Positions 44,035 through 44,699 of a DNA stretch of 44,699 nucleotides are shown piece by piece. A model generated the notes under the pieces. That model did no database searches and was not told where the DNA came from. It saw only the letters and a list, made by a program, of their open reading frames with translations. The stretch covers positions 1 to 44,699 of the forward strand of contig JAFSTA010000146.1 of NCBI GenBank assembly GCA_017450695.1, in the 5' to 3' direction. Both the position numbers and the translations under genes were made by a program. The DNA comes from Kiritimatiellia bacterium. Its GTDB lineage: Bacteria > Verrucomicrobiota > Kiritimatiellia > RFP12 > UBA1067. Numbering within the stretch: the first letter of the stretch is position 1; each line of letters opens with the position of its first letter.

Positions 44035-44640
44035 GCTACACGCCAGCTGAGAAGCGGGGAGACAGATAAGTGGCGGCCGCACCGCCTACGTGGTCCTGCG
44101 TGCCTAAATGGGGCTGACACCCCTAAGTTGACTTGGCTGAGAAACGGCACCGGGTCTCGTTTCATGTTTCGCGTTCCGCATGTCGCTTGTCTTTTGTCCC
44201 GCCCCGATTGGGACGCGTCCCGCATGTCCTCCGTAGCCTTGCGTAGGATGGGATCGCGTCCGTAATGCATATCCGGCTTATCCGGCTTAACACGCTTAAC
44301 CGGGCAACTGGCAGACAACGTACTTGCTTTCGCTACGGGGAGTCTCGGAGTTTCGGAGACATGGGGCACTGGCGAACAAGGGTACGTTTGCTTCACTACC
44401 CCGTTCCAGATTCGCCCCAAGAGAGAGGAAAATTAAATCGCTTCGCTTTAAATGGTTAAATGGACGAGGCAGCGAAAAAGCGGGGCGGATTAGGCTGATT
44501 GAAAGCCTCCGAAGGAGGCGATTTAATCATTTAACCTAAATTCCTCTGTTGCTTTTACCCTATATTCCTCTGTTGAGACCTCCCCGCCTCTGTATTTTTT
44601 GCCGCAAAGAACGCAAAGATCGCAAAGATGAATATCCGTA
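44035..44640. repeat. Dispersed repeats after yajC, no gene
   Basis: CGCCAGCTGAGAAGCGGGG (44041), triple-hairpin element (44066-44134), CCTTGCGTAGGATGGGATCG (44236), GCTTTCGCTACGGGGAGTCT (44328), TAAATGGTTAAATGGACGAG, AAGCCTCCGAAGGAGGCGAT (44502), AATTCCTCTGTTG twice (44540 and 44564) and CGCAAAGAACGCAAAGATCG (44604). The last family is also found in hsdS. Confidence 0.75.
44066..44134 (+). repeat. Triple-hairpin repeat, copy 4
   Basis: GGCGGCCGCACCGCC, GGTCCTGCGTGCC and GGGGCTGACACCCC with TAAGTG/TAAATG/TAAGTTGACTT spacers. This is the most degraded copy, with several stem mismatches. Confidence 0.8.
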
Positions 44641-44699
44641 AGAAGAAAAGAATGAAATCTCCTCTTCACCATTTGGGTGAGATGGATAAATACACCATC

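Overview
The window looks like a chromosomal segment of an uncultured Gram-negative, gut-type anaerobe of the PVC superphylum, most likely Kiritimatiellota. This is inferred from gene content: LpxI-type lipid A synthesis, a type III secretion chaperone/effector pair, GH78 rhamnosidase, M60 mucin-type peptidase and an extracellular phosphatase with a LamG-like domain. Intergenic DNA is unusually rich in dispersed repeats. No rRNA, tRNA, CRISPR array or insertion sequence was seen.

Layout. 1-952: six 78/79-bp tandem repeats, a palindrome-rich unique block and a promoter. 953-5133: CesT-type chaperone and a 1205-aa putative secreted effector with a lipid-kinase-like motif. 5188-7176 (minus): menA-like and lpxI, operon with its own promoter. 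7210-9667: repeats, a structured leader with a terminator/alternative-hairpin arrangement, then a three-gene accessory cassette (DUF4417, toxin-like, small protein). 9668-15665: repeats, a second highly structured leader or ncRNA, then hsdM-hsdS-hsdR; hsdS carries pieces of the intergenic repeat in frame before each target-recognition domain. 15781-17943 (minus): M60 peptidase. 18459-20516: hydE-thiS-thiG. 21256-24061: nfeD, SPFH, ThyX-like, rluB operon. 24360-29116 (minus): TolC-like lipoprotein and GH78 rhamnosidase. 29843-31483 (minus): phosphatase-LamG. 32086-39177: TPR protein, YdbH-like AsmA protein, and an MMPL exporter fused to a DUF3261-like lipoprotein. 39729-41978: XRE-cupin regulator and acyl-CoA ligase. 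42098-44029: four-helix-bundle protein, tgt, yajC. 44030-44699: repeats.

The genes fit a host-associated organism with an outer membrane (LpxI, YdbH, OMF), menaquinone, [FeFe] hydrogenase maturation, glycan and mucin attack, and injection of a protein into eukaryotic cells. Almost every gap longer than 250 bp is a mosaic of a few short repeat families, many of them perfect hairpins. In two places (hsdS, tgt) such repeats have entered coding sequence in frame.

The strongest candidates for something undescribed are the two structured RNAs in front of accessory cassettes (about 8004-8290 and 10078-10475), the repeat-built hsdS, and the effector with its chaperone. All function calls come from reading motifs in the translated sequence; no database search was run.
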